Below are positions 8,695 to 18,047 of a stretch of 62,877 bases of DNA, in pieces. Numbering within the stretch: the first letter of the stretch is position 1; the number at the start of each line of letters is the position of its first letter. The stretch is from Prevotellaceae bacterium. Its GTDB lineage: Bacteria; Bacteroidota; Bacteroidia; Bacteroidales; Paludibacteraceae. A program made the position numbers and the translations under genes. The DNA lies in the NCBI GenBank assembly GCA_020636675.1, contig JACJXK010000018.1, positions 1 through 62,877 on the forward strand, in the 5' to 3' direction. The notes beneath the pieces are model-generated. The model was not told where the DNA came from. It did not search any database and was given only the letters and a program-made list of their open reading frames with translations.

Positions 8695-8737
8695 GTGTCT
8701 TCTTTTTGCTTAATTTATCTTTTCTGTCCTTTTTCAC

Positions 8738-8762
8738 TACCACGCGATGCAATCGTGCGGTA
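8738..8762. repeat. REP-like palindrome 3
   Basis: TACCACGCGA-TGCAA-TCGTGCGGTA with the AGCGGGG flank, the same orientation as palindrome 2. No RAYT relic is adjacent. A second small hairpin, CGAAGTG-AAA-CACTTCG, lies at 8799-8815, in the gap before the next gene. Confidence 0.7.
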
Positions 8763-8875
8763 GCGGGGGGCTAACTTGAAGCTTGCTTTTAATTTCGACG
8801 AAGTGAAACACTTCGCCGAACGGCTCATTCTTCATTTTTAGCACACTACTCTCAACAGAGGCAGTCTCAAAAGAT

Positions 8876-9568
8876 TCATTTCACATCTTCTTTTTTTATC
8901 CATCCTATCATCAAATTCTCTCCTGAGTGTTCTATTTTTATCCAATCATTTTTTTCTTCTACTACAAAAATCATATCACCTTTTGTAAGATGCATTTTTG
9001 TAGATTTATCAGGTTCTGAGTAGATAATACTTTCAGGAGCAGTGATTTCCCTAACATCAAGATTTAAATATTCTTTTATGTAATCCCGATTGTCTTTCTT
9101 GCCACGTAAATACAATAGTTTCATATCTATTTCAGATAAGTTATCTATTTTTTCATATATAGAAACTTTGCCATAATTAATCCATAAAGTACTTTCTGAT
9201 ATTTCAACAATTTCAGGTGTGGAAAAATGTGGCACAGTAGCAAACCCTTCTTTGTCAATAAAAGGTTTGGAAATTTCAGTATAATATTTCCCCGATGTTT
9301 TCAAATCTTCCACATTAATGGTGCTTGCTTCATCGTCACTGTAATCCTGAAATCCATAATAACTTTCTCCTATCCAATCGATTTCTCCTTCTAATTCATA
9401 TCCATAGCCCAAATTTTTTCCGGATTTATTAATCATTATAAAACGTGTATTATTTGTATTTGTATCTTCCGGTGTATCAAGATATAACCAAATACCTTCT
9501 AAATCTTGCATAATAACCGAAATGTTTTCTTGAGCAAACACTGTACATGCACTAACAATATAAAATAT
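8876..9568 (-). pseudogene. secreted SH3-like domain protein, split in its signal peptide by an IS1595-type element
   Basis: The remaining frame gives about 221 residues after the break. The C-terminal third resembles a bacterial SH3 domain (SIIYSEPDKSTKMHLTKGD ... NDWIKIEHSGENLMIGWIKK). The 5' end is not lost: removing the IS (9569-10617) and one copy of its 8-bp duplication joins this frame to codons at 10626-10649, giving a start MNKKNLFIIFYIVSACTVFA, a textbook signal peptide. The break is after codon 8. The restored protein would be about 238 residues. Without repair no signal peptide can be made, so the gene is disrupted; a GTG at 9541 offers only a leaderless start. Confidence 0.85.
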
Positions 9569-10617
9569 TTTGGTATGTCAATAACGACCTATACGCTCGC
9601 CGATTTTCCGTACCCATGCCGAAACACAGGCACACAGGAGGATGCTGCCAACAATAGACGGTCAAACATGTCATTGAAGTATCTACGATTGAACTTATAG
9701 CAGAATTCATCCAGATAGAACTGCAGGAACTTGCGTTTCACCTCGTCATGCACTCCTTCTATGCTTTTCTTGCACCTGCCGGCAACCACGTGCACCCATG
9801 GCAACTTTTTTGTCACGACTTCTCTCTTGTCGTGTTCGACATACGCCTCATGCCCGGCAAACACGTCCTTAAATTGGGTGTGAGACCTGCACCCATCCGT
9901 AACCACTCCACTGCCACTGTCTATGACCGCCGTGGCCGCCTCCGTTATCGTGGCCGCCCTCATGTCTTTTATGACCTTCATCCTTATATGTCCCACCTTT
10001 TTGTTAATGGTATGCCGCCTCACCTTGTCGCCGTCTTCTGGGGATATTTCGCTGCTTTCCGCCATGACAAGCACCTTTGTCTGTGACTGGCTGCCCATGC
10101 CTCGTTTGTTGGGTTCGTCGTCTTCCTTCTCCGTATCCGTGGAGAACATCATCTCGTCAACCTCTACCATCTCCTTCAACTTGTATTTTCCGTCACGCTG
10201 ACCCATCACGTCCCTTATCTTCTGCATCATCTCCCATACTCCTCGGTAATACTTCTTGCCCAGCTGGCGTTGCATCTCGGAGGCCGATATGGCTTGCTTG
10301 GTAGAACTCATCAGATGGAAGACTATGTACCATTCCCTGAACGTGAATTTGCTGTGCTCCATCACTGTGCCCTTCTTCAGGCTCATCCTGTAGTGGCATT
10401 CCTTGCATTCATATACTTCCTTGTCGTTTTTCCAATAGAACGCCGTCCCTTGGCAGTGCGGACACTTCTTGGCTTGCGCATCCCGCAACGCCTTAAAATG
10501 TGTTTTGCAGGACTCCTCGTCCGGAAACTTCTTTGTGAATTCTATCAAGTCCATCGTCTCTTTTTTTTGCAAAAATAACAATTTTACTTCACTTTAGGTA
10601 GTTATTGCCACATCAAA
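9569..10617 (-). mobile_element. IS1595-family insertion sequence, complete, with 8-bp target duplication
   Basis: The element is 1049 bp. Its ends are imperfect 22-bp inverted repeats (18 of 22 positions): TTTGGTATGTCAATAACGAC.. at 9569-9590 and the complement of 10596-10617. The target duplication TAAATAT-type sequence is TAAAATAT, at 9561-9568 and 10618-10625. Eight bases is the usual duplication length for IS1595. One transposase gene fills the element. The duplication is perfect and the interrupted gene can be rebuilt exactly, so the insertion looks recent. Confidence 0.88.
9589..10554 (-). CDS. IS1595-family transposase (ISXO2-like DDE domain)
   Basis: A 321-residue transposase from the ATG at 10554; an in-frame start at 10581 would add nine poor-quality residues. 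The N-terminal zinc ribbon has CPHC ... CKEC, followed by the winged-helix region KKGTVMEHSKFTFREW. The ISXO2-like DDE domain starts at VEVDEMMF, with VVTDGCRSH as the second acidic motif and a C-terminal FCYKFNRRYF. The stop codon overlaps the left inverted repeat. About half its residues match the second IS1595 transposase at 34501, so the two are different elements. Confidence 0.93.
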   Translation of the reverse strand: MDLIEFTKKFPDEESCKTHFKALRDAQAKKCPHCQGTAFYWKNDKEVYECKECHYRMSLKKGTVMEHSKFTFREWYIVFHLMSSTKQAISASEMQRQLGKKYYRGVWEMMQKIRDVMGQRDGKYKLKEMVEVDEMMFSTDTEKEDDEPNKRGMGSQSQTKVLVMAESSEISPEDGDKVRRHTINKKVGHIRMKVIKDMRAATITEAATAVIDSGSGVVTDGCRSHTQFKDVFAGHEAYVEHDKREVVTKKLPWVHVVAGRCKKSIEGVHDEVKRKFLQFYLDEFCYKFNRRYFNDMFDRLLLAASSCVPVFRHGYGKSASV

Positions 10618-10625
10618 TAAAATAT

Positions 10626-10649
10626 TATAAATAAATTTTTCTTGTTCAT
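10626..10649 (-). pseudogene. 5' end (codons 1-8) of the IS-split SH3-like gene
   Basis: ATG AAC AAG AAA AAT TTA TTT ATA on the minus strand gives the first eight residues of the signal peptide, cut off from the rest by the IS1595-type element. A start codon here now leads into the element. Confidence 0.8.
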
Positions 10650-10757
10650 AATATTACGATTTATTTAAAATTAGCAAAAGCATCCTTTGCATATTTTATT
10701 CCTGTAGAATGCTATCTAAAAACGTTCTTTACTCATATTAATCTGCTTATGTTCTGC

Positions 10758-10930
10758 CCTCGCTACCGCGCGATTGCATCGCGTGGTATCATTCGATCAC
10801 AATCACATTATTCAATAAACCTTTTTCTCCTGCATAATCTGTAGCACTACTATATAAATAATCTTCCGCACGAAAAACAATACCTTCTTCTACCGGATTA
10901 TTGTGAACATAATTCAACTTTTCATCGATC
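10758..10930 (-). repeat. second copy of REP plus RAYT C-terminus (palindrome 4 at 10764-10788)
   Basis: This repeats 4736-4908 in direct orientation with two differences over 173 bases: the REP palindrome TACCGCGCGA-TTGCA-TCGCGTGGTA and the last ~45 codons of the RAYT (KLNYVHNNPVEEGIV to the stop). Beyond 10930 similarity stops. 10931-11112 contains broken reading frames on the minus strand, including a start MRDEGYEVIDLGFPFDKKRR just after the NUDIX stop, that I cannot assign. Bases 10650-10757 hold nothing recognisable. Confidence 0.75.
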
Positions 10931-11115
10931 ACTTTTTTGCTCCATATATTGCGCACCCAGTCGCAATAGCCCATTACCTCTTCTTTGTATGCTCTTGGTT
11001 CCTCATCTACCTCCTTTTCATTTCGGTTTCTTTTGTTTAAAAAAACAAGCTGCTCGTCTTTTTTTGTCGAACGGAAATCCCAGGTCAATCACTTCATATC
11101 CTTCGTCTCTCATCT

Positions 11116-11805
11116 TCAAATTTCAAAAGCATACCCTTGCTCCTTTAATTTCAGATATTTATCCTTGTCAAACGTAACCAATGTGGCAGCCCTATGTGCG
11201 GCCTTCTGCTGTTTCTCATCAAGAAAAATCAAAAGACCTGTCTTCTTAATCTTATTATAGAAGTTTCTACGGTCAATTTTTCTTTCTAAAATAGACTCGT
11301 AAATAGCTTGGAGTTGAGGAATCGTGAATTTGTCGTCTAATAGTTCAAATCCTATAGGTTGGTACCTTATCTTACCTTTTATCCTATTAATTGCCATTTC
11401 CAATATGACGCTGTGATCGAATGCCAAGGAAGGAATGGAATTCATTGTGAACCATTGTGCATTCGAGGCATCGGAGCCCGCAATTAGCTTATAGTCTGAT
11501 ATCCGCACTAGAGCGAAATAGGCAACACTCACAACCCGCTCCCTCGGGTCTCTGTCTATGCTTCCAAAAGTATAGAGCTGCTCCATAAAAACATGGTCAA
11601 CGCCTGTTTCTTCCTTCAACTCCCGTTGGGCAGCCTCGTCGATGGTTTCATTTACATTCACAAAACCACCAGGCAAAGCCCACTGATTCTTGAAAGGCTC
11701 TATTCCTCGTTTTATAAGAAGAATTTTTAGTTTTACACCATCAAATCCAAATATCACACAGTTTATCGCCAAAGCCGGACGTTCATACTTATAACGGCAA
11801 TCCAT
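11116..11805 (-). CDS. NUDIX protein with C-terminal winged helix (NrtR/AraR-like regulator or hydrolase)
   Basis: A 229-residue protein. The NUDIX domain (about 10-145) has an intact Nudix box GX5EX7REUXEEXGU, spread over GGFVNVNETIDEAAQ and RELKEETGV. The C-terminal region (about 150-229) contains the winged-helix module typical of NrtR/AraR proteins, with FTIPQLQAIYESILERKIDR and the FYNKIKKTGLL turn. In Bacteroides such proteins regulate sugar or NAD genes by binding a nucleotide-sugar ligand. The box is complete, so hydrolase activity is also possible. No obvious target operon is adjacent, because mobile debris has replaced the downstream region. Confidence 0.8.
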   Translation of the reverse strand: MDCRYKYERPALAINCVIFGFDGVKLKILLIKRGIEPFKNQWALPGGFVNVNETIDEAAQRELKEETGVDHVFMEQLYTFGSIDRDPRERVVSVAYFALVRISDYKLIAGSDASNAQWFTMNSIPSLAFDHSVILEMAINRIKGKIRYQPIGFELLDDKFTIPQLQAIYESILERKIDRRNFYNKIKKTGLLIFLDEKQQKAAHRAATLVTFDKDKYLKLKEQGYAFEI

Positions 11806-12495
11806 ATTTTCCTAAATTTCAATTTGTTATTTTTTCTAATTCACGTCATCCGAACACAAAGTAAAACTTTTATTTGCATATAAACAACTTTTATTTGCGT
11901 CATCTCCACATAAATTCATCCACAACCAAAATAAGACCCTACCAACAAACATTTTAGTTCGGTTATCGTCCCCCCCAAAAAAGCAAATAAACAAATGACG
12001 TTTCAGGCATCTTGTATGGATAATTCCAGACAGTGCATCATCTGCAAAACACATCCCGTAGTGATAAATAAATGTAGGGGTCATAAAACCTAGCACTACC
12101 GGCGGTAGGCGAGCACTCACCTACCGACAGAGATGCGTTTTTGAAAAAAATCCTATTCATCCCGCAAATTCCGTCCGAATAATTCACTGACGATGTAATG
12201 CTTGAATGAAGGTTGTACGAATGTAGCATATTTATTGAAATGGCATATTGCATCAATGGAAGCGATTGCTCTATTTATCCACGCAATTCGAAATAAGACC
12301 AAAATAATTTGCTTAAAATCAATCGGTCTCTATCTCCATCAAATAAACAGGCGATTTCTTTTTATTGACATTTATTTCTTCTAATTTTGCACCTTAAAAA
12401 TAAAAAGTTAAGCCAAGGCTTTTTCCCACAAGGGATAACGGGTCTCACTTTTCTCCCGAAAGGAAGAAAGCCACAAACAAAATATTGAAATAATC
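11806..12495. other. 690-bp intergenic region upstream of alaS
   Basis: No credible gene. There is a short direct repeat, AACTTTTATTTGC, at about 11867 and 11889, a C7 tract near 11970, and short low-quality frames. Close to alaS are several small hairpin-forming words (AAGCCAAGGCTT, TCCCACAAGGGA). No tRNA was found by eye. Confidence 0.5.
12382..12389 (+). promoter_or_regulatory. -7 promoter box for alaS
   Basis: TAATTTTG matches TAnnTTTG. It would give an untranslated leader of about 100 bases before the ATG at 12496, containing small stem-loops. No -33 TTTG at the expected 19-21 bp. Confidence 0.5.
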
Positions 12496-15111
12496 ATGTT
12501 GACAGCAAAGGAAACACGCAAATCGTTCACCGATTTTTTTGCTTCGAAAGGACATACGATTGTCCCTTCGGCTCCTATGGTAGTTAAAAACGACCCTACA
12601 TTGATGTTTACCAATGCAGGTATGAACCAGTTCAAGGACATCTTCCTTGGTAACTCTCCACGCAAATATCCTCGTGTCGCGAACTCCCAGAAGTGCCTCC
12701 GTGTGAGCGGAAAGCATAACGATTTGGAGGAAGTAGGCCATGACACCTATCACCACACGATGTTCGAGATGTTGGGCAACTGGTCTTTCGGCGATTATTT
12801 CAAGAAAGAGGCCATCTCTTGGGCTTGGGAGTATCTGGTTGACGTTCTGAAACTAGACCCCAACCGTCTATACGCCACCGTATTCGAAGGTAGCAAGGAA
12901 GAAGGTCTGGACCGCGACAACGAAGCCGCCGACATCTGGTCTCAGTTTCTTCCTAAAGAGAGGATCATCAACGGAAATAAACACGATAATTTCTGGGAAA
13001 TGGGAGACACGGGACCATGCGGCCCTTGCTCCGAAATACACATTGACCTACGTGCCGACGACGAGCGCAAGAAGGTAGACGGACGCTCGCTGGTCAACCA
13101 AGACAATCCGCAGGTGATTGAGATTTGGAACAACGTGTTCATGCAATACAACCGTAAGGCTGACGGCTCATTGGAGCCGCTCCCTGCCAAGCACGTCGAC
13201 ACCGGAATGGGATTCGAACGTCTCTGCATGGCATTGCAGGGTAAACAGTCCAACTACGACACGGACGTGTTCCAACCCATCATCAAGGAAATCGGGAAAA
13301 TATGCGGTTACGAATACGGAAAGGATAAAGACGTGGACATCGCCATGCGCGTCATCGCCGACCACATCCGCACCATCGCATTCTCCATCACCGACGGTCA
13401 GTTACCTTCCAACGCCAAGGCAGGATACGTGATTCGAAGAATTCTTCGCCGTGCCGTCCGTTACGGCTACACCTTCCTCGGACAGAAACAGTCATTCATG
13501 TACAAGCTCATCCCTGCCCTCATCAACAGCATGGGTGAAGCCTATCCCGAGCTGAAAGCCCAGCAGACATTAGTCGTTAAAGTGATCAAGGAAGAGGAAG
13601 AGTCGTTCCTCCGCACGTTGGAGACAGGAATCCGCCTACTTGAGAAAGTGATGGCAGACACCAAAGCCGCAGGAAAGACGGAGATCTCCGGAAAGGAATG
13701 CTTCACCTTATATGACACATTCGGATTCCCTCTTGACTTGACGGAACTCATCCTCCGCGAAAACGGAATGACCGTCAACCAAAAAGAGTTTGATGTGGAG
13801 ATGCAACAACAGAAGGAACGCGCCCGCAACGCAGCCTCCGTAGAAACCGGCGATTGGGTTACGATCAAAGAAGGCGAGCCTGAGTTTGTAGGCTATGACC
13901 TGATGGAGACCGACGTTGAGATACTGCGTTACCGCAAGATAAAACAAAAGAATCAGGAACTTTTCCAAATAGTGCTCAACTGCACGCCATTCTATGCAGA
14001 GATGGGTGGACAGCTGGGTGACAGTGGTGTACTCGTTGCCGACGACGGAACACAAACCGCCATCATCGACACGAAGAAGGAGAACAACCTGAGTGTACAT
14101 ATAGCCAAGGCCATACCTACTGACCCTACCGCTACGTTCCACGCCATCGTGGACGCCGACAAACGCCAGCAGACAGCCAACAACCACACAGCCACCCACC
14201 TACTCGACTACGCACTACGCCAAGTACTGGGCAACCATGTCGAGCAGAAAGGATCTTTGGTCTCTGCGGAGATCCTCAGATTCGACTTCTCCCACTTCCA
14301 GAAAGTGACGGACGAAGAACTTCGTCAAGTGGAGCGTTTGGCCAACAAGATGGTTCGACAGAACATCGCACTGGAAGAGAGCCGCAACATGCCGATAGAC
14401 CAGGCACGTGCAATGGGCGCCATCGCCCTATTCGGCGAGAAATATGGAGACACGGTCCGCGTGGTCAAATACGGGCCATCCGTTGAGCTTTGCGGAGGTA
14501 CGCACGTACACGCAACCGGCGAGATAGGAATCATCCGCATCTTGTCAGAAAGCTCGGTAGCCGCAGGCGTTAGACGTATAGAGGCTGTTTCCGGAGCAAA
14601 GGCTGAAGAGCTGATTGACATACAGCAAGACATGATGAGGGAGGCTAAAAACTTCTTCAGCAATACGCCAAACTTATTACAATCCATCAAAAAATCCATC
14701 GAAGAGAATGCCGAGCTGAAAAAACAGGTGGACATCTTCATTCACGAAAAGATAGGACAGTTGAAAGATATGCTGATGAGAAACGCCCACGAAAAGGGAG
14801 ACGTGAAAATAATGGTTTTAAAGGGCGACTTCCAAGCAGAGATGGTAAAATCCGTAGCATTCCAGATAAGGAACGAGATGAATGGCAAAATGGTCTTCAT
14901 CGGAGGAACTCAGACCAACGGAAAACCAACACTCACCGTCATCCTATCCGACGACCTCATGGCAGACGGATTCAACGCCACAACGATGGTTAGGGAAGCA
15001 GCCAAAGCCATCCAAGGTGGTGGTGGTGGCCAACCTTTCTTCGCACAAGCTGGAGGAAAAGACGTGGCAGGACTTGAAAAAGCCCTTGATATTTTGACCA
15101 ATAAGTTCTGA
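12496..15111 (+). CDS. alaS: alanyl-tRNA synthetase
   Basis: An 871-residue protein of normal length that charges tRNA-Ala. The class II catalytic core is in the first ~450 residues: TNAGMNQFKDIFLG, QKCLRVSGKHNDLEEVG, FEMLGNWSFGDYF, and the motif 3 region DTGMGFERL. The editing domain has the zinc site HTATHLLDYALR (HxxxH) and the CGGTHV motif. The C-terminal C-Ala domain ends with the glycine-rich GGGGGQPFFAQAGG, required for tRNA binding. Transcribed alone and followed by a strong intrinsic terminator. Confidence 0.98.
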   Translation: MLTAKETRKSFTDFFASKGHTIVPSAPMVVKNDPTLMFTNAGMNQFKDIFLGNSPRKYPRVANSQKCLRVSGKHNDLEEVGHDTYHHTMFEMLGNWSFGDYFKKEAISWAWEYLVDVLKLDPNRLYATVFEGSKEEGLDRDNEAADIWSQFLPKERIINGNKHDNFWEMGDTGPCGPCSEIHIDLRADDERKKVDGRSLVNQDNPQVIEIWNNVFMQYNRKADGSLEPLPAKHVDTGMGFERLCMALQGKQSNYDTDVFQPIIKEIGKICGYEYGKDKDVDIAMRVIADHIRTIAFSITDGQLPSNAKAGYVIRRILRRAVRYGYTFLGQKQSFMYKLIPALINSMGEAYPELKAQQTLVVKVIKEEEESFLRTLETGIRLLEKVMADTKAAGKTEISGKECFTLYDTFGFPLDLTELILRENGMTVNQKEFDVEMQQQKERARNAASVETGDWVTIKEGEPEFVGYDLMETDVEILRYRKIKQKNQELFQIVLNCTPFYAEMGGQLGDSGVLVADDGTQTAIIDTKKENNLSVHIAKAIPTDPTATFHAIVDADKRQQTANNHTATHLLDYALRQVLGNHVEQKGSLVSAEILRFDFSHFQKVTDEELRQVERLANKMVRQNIALEESRNMPIDQARAMGAIALFGEKYGDTVRVVKYGPSVELCGGTHVHATGEIGIIRILSESSVAAGVRRIEAVSGAKAEELIDIQQDMMREAKNFFSNTPNLLQSIKKSIEENAELKKQVDIFIHEKIGQLKDMLMRNAHEKGDVKIMVLKGDFQAEMVKSVAFQIRNEMNGKMVFIGGTQTNGKPTLTVILSDDLMADGFNATTMVREAAKAIQGGGGGQPFFAQAGGKDVAGLEKALDILTNKF

Positions 15112-15135
15112 CACCTATTTTGAAATAAAAAAGGG

Positions 15136-15167
15136 AAGGCACATCATTAAGATGTGCCTTTTCTTTT
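15136..15167 (+). terminator. rho-independent terminator of alaS
   Basis: AAGGCACATC-ATTAA-GATGTGCCTT, a perfect 10-bp stem with a 5-base loop, followed by TTCTTTT. It starts 25 bases after the alaS stop. Confidence 0.92.
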
Positions 15168-15195
15168 ATAGGCAACACCTACATCTTCAAAGACC

Positions 15196-15310
15196 TGTGA
15201 CTATTTTGACAAAATGCCGTGGCATTATCTATTTGTATATTCGTAACACCTGCGCTGATGCCAGCTTTCCAAGAGGTACGGCATATGCCGCAACCAGAAG
15301 GAACCGTTTC
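15196..15310. repeat. dispersed intergenic repeat, copy C (short)
   Basis: Shares CTGTGACNATTTTGACAAAA and the hairpin ATGCCGTGGCAT with copies A and B, and ACACCTGCGCTGATGCC plus GCTTTCCAAGAGGTACGGCA with copies A and D. The hairpin loop is one base shorter than in copy A while both stem arms are kept. The minus strand reads CRTSWKAGISAG in one frame. The rest of the 390-bp gap (15311-15500) shows nothing else. Confidence 0.65.
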
Positions 15311-15500
15311 CACCTAGCATCCAACACGCCAAACCACTATCCAACAATTATTTGGAAAAGACAAAAAGAAAATAGCCGGACAAATTTCAATACAATATGG
15401 AAATTTTGCATAAAATTCAATACCGTTTCTTAAATAAACAAAACTTTATTTAACCACAGATTGTTCTATATGTCGGAAAAATGACAGAACAAAGAAACTC

Positions 15501-15779
15501 ATGAGTAAAAACATAATAAAAACAGCCGTTGGCATCATCTTCTGCACGGTTGGACTATACACATTGATAATAATAATAGACAACATAGCCGGAAGCAGCG
15601 ACACTGCCCCCTCTTTCGAGCCAATCTACGCACTGAAAAGCTACCTCTACACCTACTCTTTCAGTCTGGGAGTGTTCGGAACCATCTCCGGCATCATAAT
15701 ACTGGCCTGCATCATCTGCATATTTTTTGCCTTAGGTTATTGGATCGCAGGTAAATTCATCCGTCTTTTCAATAGATAA
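15501..15779 (+). CDS. small membrane protein of unknown function
   Basis: 92 residues with two clear hydrophobic helices (about 8-28 and 54-80), joined by a polar loop with SDTAPSFEPIYALKSY, and a basic C terminus (FIRLFNR) that should face the cytoplasm. No family recognised. It ends 10 bases before the convergent MBL hydrolase gene. Codon use and a clean start without overlaps suggest a real gene. Confidence 0.55.
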   Translation: MSKNIIKTAVGIIFCTVGLYTLIIIIDNIAGSSDTAPSFEPIYALKSYLYTYSFSLGVFGTISGIIILACIICIFFALGYWIAGKFIRLFNR

Positions 15780-15789
15780 GGCGAATATC

Positions 15790-16542
15790 CTACACCTCTA
15801 TCTGTAATCCGTCATACGCGACAGAGACGTTTGGAGGCAACAATTTCTCCTCCTCGGCATGAAGTCCGAAACGATGGCAAAGATGAATAAAATAGGAATG
15901 TTTCGGTTTGATCTTGTCAATAATGGCAAGTGCCTCCGCCACCGATATATGCGAGATATGTTCGCTGTGGCGCAAAGCATCCACAACAAAGACATCCAGT
16001 CCGCGCAGCTTATCCAGCTCCTCGTCGGTGATTGTCTTTACATCCGTAAGATAACCCACCTTACCGATACGGTAACCCAACACGGGCATCCGGTAATGCA
16101 TGGCTTTAATAGGGATCACCTCCACCCCATCCACAAAAAAGGGACGGTCATCTATCTCATGCATCACCAACGAAGGTATGCCCGGATAGTCGTTATTGAA
16201 GCAATAGGAGAATATGCGATGAACAGCCTTATTGGTCGCCGCCGTAGCATAAATATCCACATCGCCGAAAGGACGGAGATCATCAATGCCCATGATATGG
16301 TCAACATGTTCATGCGTCAACAGTACGGCATCGATATGCCTAACCCCATTGGCCAGTGCCTGTTGCCTGAAATCAGGTCCGCAATCTATCAAGACATGGA
16401 CACCATCCACCTCAAACAAAGCAGAGCACCTCAATCTTCTGTCTCTCGGATCGGAAGAGGTACACACCTTGCAATCGCAACCTATATATGGCACTCCTGT
16501 CGAAGTACCAGTACCTAAAAATGTAATCTTCACCTTTTTCAA
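15790..16542 (-). CDS. MBL-fold metallo-hydrolase (PhnP-like)
   Basis: A 250-residue cytoplasmic metallo-beta-lactamase-fold hydrolase. The start FLGTGTSTGVPYIGCDC matches PhnP-type phosphodiesterases and includes the extra cysteines (CDCKVC) of that group. The two-metal site is LTHEHVDHIMG (HxHxDH) with further ligands in DALRHSEHISH and the C-terminal HLCHRFG. PhnP itself hydrolyses cyclic ribose phosphates, but housekeeping homologues in Bacteroidota have no known substrate. Convergent with the small membrane protein. Confidence 0.85.
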   Translation of the reverse strand: MKKVKITFLGTGTSTGVPYIGCDCKVCTSSDPRDRRLRCSALFEVDGVHVLIDCGPDFRQQALANGVRHIDAVLLTHEHVDHIMGIDDLRPFGDVDIYATAATNKAVHRIFSYCFNNDYPGIPSLVMHEIDDRPFFVDGVEVIPIKAMHYRMPVLGYRIGKVGYLTDVKTITDEELDKLRGLDVFVVDALRHSEHISHISVAEALAIIDKIKPKHSYFIHLCHRFGLHAEEEKLLPPNVSVAYDGLQIEV

Positions 16543-16649
16543 AATAAAAAAAACAGCTTATAGTCTTTTCAGAACAACTGTCGTCTAAATGATGTTTTGA
16601 AAATCCACAAGTCTCACTCTTGTATATATATTTCTCTCCCGAATAACTT

Positions 16650-18026
16650 CTATTGTAAAAACGGAACATATTTGGAAGCATCCAGCTCCATTCTTATCCT
16701 CCACTCCTGCGGGTAGGCGTTATTGACACGGTTGCCCAAGTTTTTGACAAAGCCCAAAGGCACACCTTCAAATCGCACCAGCAACCACCCTTTTCCCGCT
16801 TGGGGCAAAAGAACATTTTCCTTCTTCAAGAATGCTACGGCATTCTTCCACTCCAATTCGACAGATTCGAACGCATCGCCCTTCAACAACCAAGACAGAG
16901 CCAAAGCCTCGTCAGGAAGCACATCCTTCCCTTTCACACAACCGAGACAAATCCCGGCCTGCATCACGTTCAGCTCCGTCTTTATCGCCTTATAATAGAT
17001 TTCCTGTTTTGCAGGCAAAGCAAAAAAAGAATCTCCCTCCGAGAATATCTTATAATCGTCAGGACGAGAGACCCATGATCGAATGGCATCCGGGACAGAA
17101 GTTTTTTTTCCGTCCCTATCCTTTGTAGGTCTGACTCGAAAATCAGATTCCTCCGCCGTTTTCCGCAAAACAGCCAAGAAGAAGCCTTCACCCTTCGTCT
17201 TATGCGGATAGAAATGGTATCCGGCACCGGAAGAGCTCACGCCCCAAGAGTCGTCAAGCCGCAAAGGAAGAATCTCGGCACCCATAGTCTCCGCCATCCA
17301 ACTCACATTCTCCTCATCCTCCTCCCTATTATAGGTGCAGGTGCTATAAACCAGCAAGCCCCCGCTCTTTAGGGAAGGGAAGACATCCGCCACGATACGG
17401 CGTTGACGTTCGCTACAAAGTTTCACATTATCTGCCGTCCATTCGGAAATGGACTGGGTATCTTTCCTGAACATTCCCTCGCCGGAGCAAGGCGCATCGA
17501 TAAAGACAGCGTCAAAAAAACCATTCAGACGGGAGAAATCCTGCGGATCGTTATTGGTCACCACCACATTGGGAGCCCCCCATTTGGTCATATTCTCAGA
17601 CAAGATTTTAGCACGGCTACGTATCACCTCGTTCGAGACCAGCAAACCACGTCCAGCCAACAGCGAAGCTATATGCGTTGACTTACCTCCGGGCGCGGCA
17701 CAAAGGTCGAGCACCCGTGGCGACTCCACATCAAGCAGCTGGGCAAACACCTGTTCCAAAAACATGGAACTAGCCTCCTGCACATAATAAGCCCCCGCAT
17801 GTATTAACGGATCCATTGTAAACGTTGGTCTATCCGAGAGATAAAACCCGGATGCGCACCAAGGTACGGGATTGACCTCCGGACGAAGTCCCGTCTTATG
17901 CTCGTTCACCCTGACACTCGTCGGCGAGCCACACGACAAAGCCGACTCGAAGGCTGGATATTCATCACCCAATATTGCTTTAGTACGCGTTACAAATAAC
18001 TCTGGCAATTCCATTTTCTGTTCCAT
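16650..18026 (-). CDS. RsmF/NOL1/NOP2/Sun-type rRNA cytosine-C5 methyltransferase
   Basis: The gene is 458 residues from the ATG at 18026; a longer frame from 18194 adds low-quality residues, and another possible start is 18014. The SAM site LDLCAAPGGKSTH is at about residue 115. The two cysteines of the m5C mechanism are present: DAPCSGEGMFRKD (PC motif) and STCTYNREEDEENV. The C-terminal half resembles the RsmF PUA-like and NOL1/NOP2-associated region. It modifies a cytosine in 16S rRNA or tRNA; the exact position is not predictable here. A -7 box overlaps the start region. Confidence 0.9.
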   Translation of the reverse strand: MEQKMELPELFVTRTKAILGDEYPAFESALSCGSPTSVRVNEHKTGLRPEVNPVPWCASGFYLSDRPTFTMDPLIHAGAYYVQEASSMFLEQVFAQLLDVESPRVLDLCAAPGGKSTHIASLLAGRGLLVSNEVIRSRAKILSENMTKWGAPNVVVTNNDPQDFSRLNGFFDAVFIDAPCSGEGMFRKDTQSISEWTADNVKLCSERQRRIVADVFPSLKSGGLLVYSTCTYNREEDEENVSWMAETMGAEILPLRLDDSWGVSSSGAGYHFYPHKTKGEGFFLAVLRKTAEESDFRVRPTKDRDGKKTSVPDAIRSWVSRPDDYKIFSEGDSFFALPAKQEIYYKAIKTELNVMQAGICLGCVKGKDVLPDEALALSWLLKGDAFESVELEWKNAVAFLKKENVLLPQAGKGWLLVRFEGVPLGFVKNLGNRVNNAYPQEWRIRMELDASKYVPFLQ

Positions 18027-18039
18027 CTTATTTTGAGAC

Positions 18040-18047
18040 AAACAAAG
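18040..18047 (-). promoter_or_regulatory. -7 promoter box for the RsmF-like gene
   Basis: The minus strand reads TATCTTTG, a perfect TAnnTTTG. It lies only 13 bases before the ATG at 18026, so translation may start at 18014 with a very short leader. Confidence 0.5.

Noticed and set aside
11836..12120. 94-codon minus-strand frame upstream of alaS
   Set aside because: No ribosome-binding site, odd composition, nothing recognisable; treated as non-coding.
15859..16518. 219-codon plus-strand frame
   Set aside because: Lies opposite the MBL hydrolase gene and shows no family features.
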